Assembly: GCF_017353255.1 (NCBI RefSeq)
Contig: NZ_JAFMYU010000029.1
Location: forward strand, 1 to 64,000
Length of the DNA: 64,000 nt
From: Fibrella aquatilis
Lineage (GTDB): Bacteria; Bacteroidota; Bacteroidia; Cytophagales; Spirosomataceae
Reading direction: 5' to 3'
The position numbers and the translations under genes are program-made. Of the stretch, positions 63,721 to 64,000 are shown piece by piece. Within the stretch, counting starts at the first letter, position 1. Every line of letters starts with the position of its first letter. The notes below the pieces were generated by a model that saw only the letters and a list, made by a program, of their open reading frames with translations, had not been told where the DNA came from and searched no databases.

Positions 63721-64000
63721 TTATCCCTGGTACACCCACTCCCAGGCATCACCAATTTCGTGGTCCTGCACCACGCCCGTGTACACAAAACCATGCCGAC
63801 TTAAGATCGTGTTAGAGGCGTTTTGTTCGGGGGCTGTCTTGGCCGTTACGATCAGGGTGGGGTCGGTGGCTTTGGCAATGGTCACCAATTGCTGACAAGC
63901 GAATGAGGCAATTCCCTGCCCTTCATACGCCTTAAATGTCCCGTAAGCAATCTCGACCCGTCCGTTTTGGGGTGCGCCAACGAACCCGCCCATGCCCACC
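63721..64000 (-). CDS. GNAT N-acetyltransferase, truncated by the window edge
   Basis: The last 92 or so residues of a GNAT-family acetyltransferase; the 5' end lies beyond the right edge. The acetyl-CoA-binding motif is seen as YGTFKAYEGQGIASFACQQL (Q/R-x-x-G-x-G/A pattern near the start of the visible part). ILSRHGFVYTGVVQDHEIGDAWEWVY is typical of the RimJ/RimL-type C terminus. The visible start (a GTG at 63999) is certainly internal. Substrate unknown. Confidence 0.85.
   Translation of the reverse strand, partial: VGMGGFVGAPQNGRVEIAYGTFKAYEGQGIASFACQQLVTIAKATDPTLIVTAKTAPEQNASNTILSRHGFVYTGVVQDHEIGDAWEWVYQG

Noticed and set aside
1-64000. Transposons, prophage or integrative elements
   Set aside because: No transposase, integrase, recombinase or phage gene was seen; the dispersed hairpins have no linked mobility gene in this window.

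Overview
The window reads as chromosome of a GC-rich Bacteroidota, most likely order Cytophagales near Spirosoma/Fibrella. The signs are type IX secretion (T9SS) sorting domains of both type A (11856-13619) and type B (7941-10295), several perfect TAnnTTTG -7 promoter boxes, weak or absent Shine-Dalgarno sites, DUF3667 and DUF1684 proteins, and the gene order pheT - coiled-coil gene - zapA - rny. The genus is inference. I found no rRNA, tRNA, transposase, integrase, prophage or CRISPR array. About 55 genes fill nearly the whole window.

Layout. 135-6626 (minus): a B1 metallo-beta-lactamase, rny, zapA, a coiled-coil protein, pheT and a DUF1684 protein. 6710-13956 (plus): a DegT aminotransferase, a T9SS type B surface protein, ribE, a PASTA protein overlapping a T9SS type A protein, and a rhodanese. 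14035-23858: miaA, an HxlR regulator, then a minus-strand run of a peptide transporter, glmM, an ECF sigma / anti-sigma / DUF4097-like trio, photolyase and a class-A-like serine hydrolase. 23968-31451: three paralogous small outer-membrane barrels around a DUF3667 protein, a Rossmann oxidoreductase and a large dehydrogenase/cytochrome c lipoprotein. 31600-41828: ald and a divergent Lrp regulator, a beta-helix lipoprotein, a geranylgeranyl-reductase-like flavoprotein, a GH13-like protein, sufB without suf neighbours, an SMR protein lacking its key Glu, and a DinB/YfiT protein. 41932-54383: accA, a beta-CASP RNase, PBP4 (dacB), a CHASE3 histidine kinase, hslV, a Clp/Hsp100 ATPase coupled to an aldo-keto reductase, and polX. 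54676-64000: pyrG, yidC, an LpoA-like lipid/peptidoglycan-type binding protein, hemL, a glycosyltransferase, small membrane proteins, a 51-residue basic protein and a truncated GNAT acetyltransferase.

The most unusual feature is not a gene. About 21 long intergenic inverted repeats plus about 6 half copies are spread through the window. Their arms are built from degenerate tandem words, mostly 7 nt long (8 nt in one family, 10-11 nt in another). Many have a related GC-rich core at the centre. Arm vocabularies differ between loci but recur in two or three places. Eight of the nine convergent gene gaps are filled by a long hairpin, seven of them by this type, and arms often run into the flanking stop codons and encode the last residues of proteins. 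Two copies lie in 5' leaders between a promoter and the start codon (glmM, yidC). I propose these as an undescribed dispersed hairpin system, perhaps acting as two-way terminators or RNA processing sites and perhaps spread by an unknown mechanism. All counts and alignments were made by eye.
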